A DNA stretch of 5,006 bases, taken from positions 1 through 5,006 of the forward strand of contig JBNKLQ010000375.1 of the NCBI GenBank assembly GCA_050292445.1, written 5' to 3'. Numbering within the stretch: position 1 is the first letter of the stretch; each line of letters begins with the position of its first letter. The translations under genes and the position numbers were made by a program. The notes beneath the pieces were generated by a model that did not search any database, was not told the DNA's origin, and was given only the letters and a program-made list of their open reading frames with translations. Of the stretch, positions 4,244 through 5,006 are shown one piece after another. This stretch comes from Leptofilum sp050292445 (lineage in GTDB: Bacteria > Chloroflexota > Anaerolineae > Promineifilales > Promineifilaceae).

Positions 4244-5005
4244 TTAGCTCTCGTAGGCTTCGATAGGAAGGCAGGCGCAGACCAAATTGCGGTCACCGTA
4301 GACGTTGTCGATGCGGGCGACGGCGGGCCAGAATTTGCTGTTACGTACCCATTCGGTGGGGAATGCGGCCGTTTCGCGGGAATACGGCCGTTCCCAAACC
4401 TCGCTGGCAATCATTGAAGCCGTGTGCGGGGCATGAGCCAGAACGCTGTCCTCATGGGCTACTTGGCCCTCCTCAATCTCTGCAATCTCCTGGCGAATCT
4501 GAATCATGGCGTCGCAGAAGCGATCCAACTCAACCAGAGACTCGCTTTCCGTTGGCTCAATCATCAGCGTGCCGGGAACGGGGAAGGACATGGTGGGGGC
4601 ATGGAAACCGTAATCCATCAGCCGCTTGGCCACATCGTCTACCGCCACAAACTCCTTGAGCGGCCGTAAGTCGATGATGCATTCGTGGGCCACACGGCCG
4701 TTTTCACCCTTGTACAACACCGGATAATGCGGATCCAGCCGCTGCGCAATATAGTTGGCATTCAAAATTGCCACCTCAGTGGCCTTTTTCAGCCCATCAT
4801 CCCCCATCATAGCAATGTAGGCGTAGGGGATGGGTAAGATGCTGGCGCTGCCCCAGGGCGCGGCCGAAACCGGCCCAATTGCCTGGCCGCCACCGACGCC
4901 TTCCACGACCGGATGCCCCGGCAGGAACGGTGCCAGATGTGCCACCACCCCAATTGGCCCCATGCCAGGGCCACCGCCACCATGTGGAATGGTAAACGTT
5001 TTGTG
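4244..5005 (-). CDS. gcvP: Glycine dehydrogenase (decarboxylating), P-protein, C-terminal 253 residues
   Basis: The P-protein of the glycine cleavage system decarboxylates glycine through PLP and passes the aminomethyl group to the lipoyl arm of H-protein in the cytoplasm. The fragment begins in the PLP site: HKTFTIPHGGGGPGMGPIGV, with the Schiff-base Lys encoded at 5000-5002. It continues with AHLAPFLPGHPVV, an AAPWGSASILPI segment, PTESESLVELDRFCDAMI, and the conserved end RPYSRETAAFP, FWPAVARIDNVYGDRNLVCA, CLPIEAYES. The GPGMGPIGV and FWP-ARIDNVYGDRNL forms point to the single-chain P-protein of about 950 residues rather than the split GcvPB subunit, but the 5' part lies outside the window. 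One feature differs from the E. coli pattern as I recall it: Val instead of Lys after GPIGV. No gcvT or gcvH is visible downstream. Two truncated copies of its last 43 codons lie to the left. Confidence 0.97.
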   Translation of the reverse strand, partial: HKTFTIPHGGGGPGMGPIGVVAHLAPFLPGHPVVEGVGGGQAIGPVSAAPWGSASILPIPYAYIAMMGDDGLKKATEVAILNANYIAQRLDPHYPVLYKGENGRVAHECIIDLRPLKEFVAVDDVAKRLMDYGFHAPTMSFPVPGTLMIEPTESESLVELDRFCDAMIQIRQEIAEIEEGQVAHEDSVLAHAPHTASMIASEVWERPYSRETAAFPTEWVRNSKFWPAVARIDNVYGDRNLVCACLPIEAYES

Positions 5006-5006
5006 C

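Larger units (their letters stand above)
1798..4701. repeat. Dispersed palindromic octamer ACGGCCGT (10 copies)
   Basis: Exact copies start at 1798, 1843, 2087, 2135, 2337, 2580, 2850, 3701, 4384 and 4694, most followed by TT on the + strand. Near copies GCGGCCGT occur within the gcvP tails (3473, 4365) and at 4660. A random 8-mer is expected about 0.08 times in 5 kb. Copies occur in coding sequence on both strands and in the pseudogene; none occurs in 1-1797. Confidence 0.9.

Overview
The window looks like chromosomal DNA of a Chloroflexota bacterium (Anaerolineae/Caldilineae-like). This is an inference from three things: a C-terminal domain resembling the effector-associated domains common in that phylum, a lipoprotein with a Ser/Thr/Pro-rich linker and a TolB/WD40-like propeller, and a heavily repeated ACGGCCGT octamer. 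No 16S or other taxonomic marker is present.

Layout. (1) Positions 1-1600, visibly AT-rich, + strand: the 3' end of a membrane protein gene, then 3 bp later a complete 423-residue membrane protein with two N-terminal TM helices, an 18-nt tandem repeat encoding a Ser/Pro/Glu linker, and a C-terminal death-fold-like effector-associated domain. The pair looks like part of a conflict or signalling operon. (2) Positions 1600-1954: a weak terminator and a decayed 132-bp copy of the 3' end of gcvP. (3) Positions 1955-3280, + strand: a lipoprotein with a six-bladed-propeller-like body. (4) Positions 3282-3484: a minus-strand terminator, a double palindrome and a second, better preserved copy of the gcvP 3' end. 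(5) Positions 3535-4017, minus strand: an unrecognised single-TM protein with five NPEL-type repeats. (6) Positions 4048-4179: a compact minus-strand unit with a CRP-type palindrome centred near -41.5, a TATAAT box, a transcript of about 80 nt and a strong intrinsic terminator. It could be a small RNA or an attenuated leader for the NPEL gene. (7) Positions 4207-5006: the double palindrome again, then the C-terminal 253 residues of glycine dehydrogenase (gcvP), cut by the window edge just after the PLP-binding His-Lys.

How it fits together. The most striking structure is the last 43 codons plus stop of gcvP, present three times in the same orientation (1722-1853, 3353-3484, 4244-4375). The second copy also carries the palindrome and is followed by an intrinsic terminator that the intact gene now lacks. 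The lipoprotein gene and the CRP-promoter/NPEL unit each lie between two such tails. This suggests that the 3' end of gcvP has been a repeated insertion or duplication point, with cargo accumulating between regenerated tails. No recombinase or transposase is visible, so the mechanism is open.
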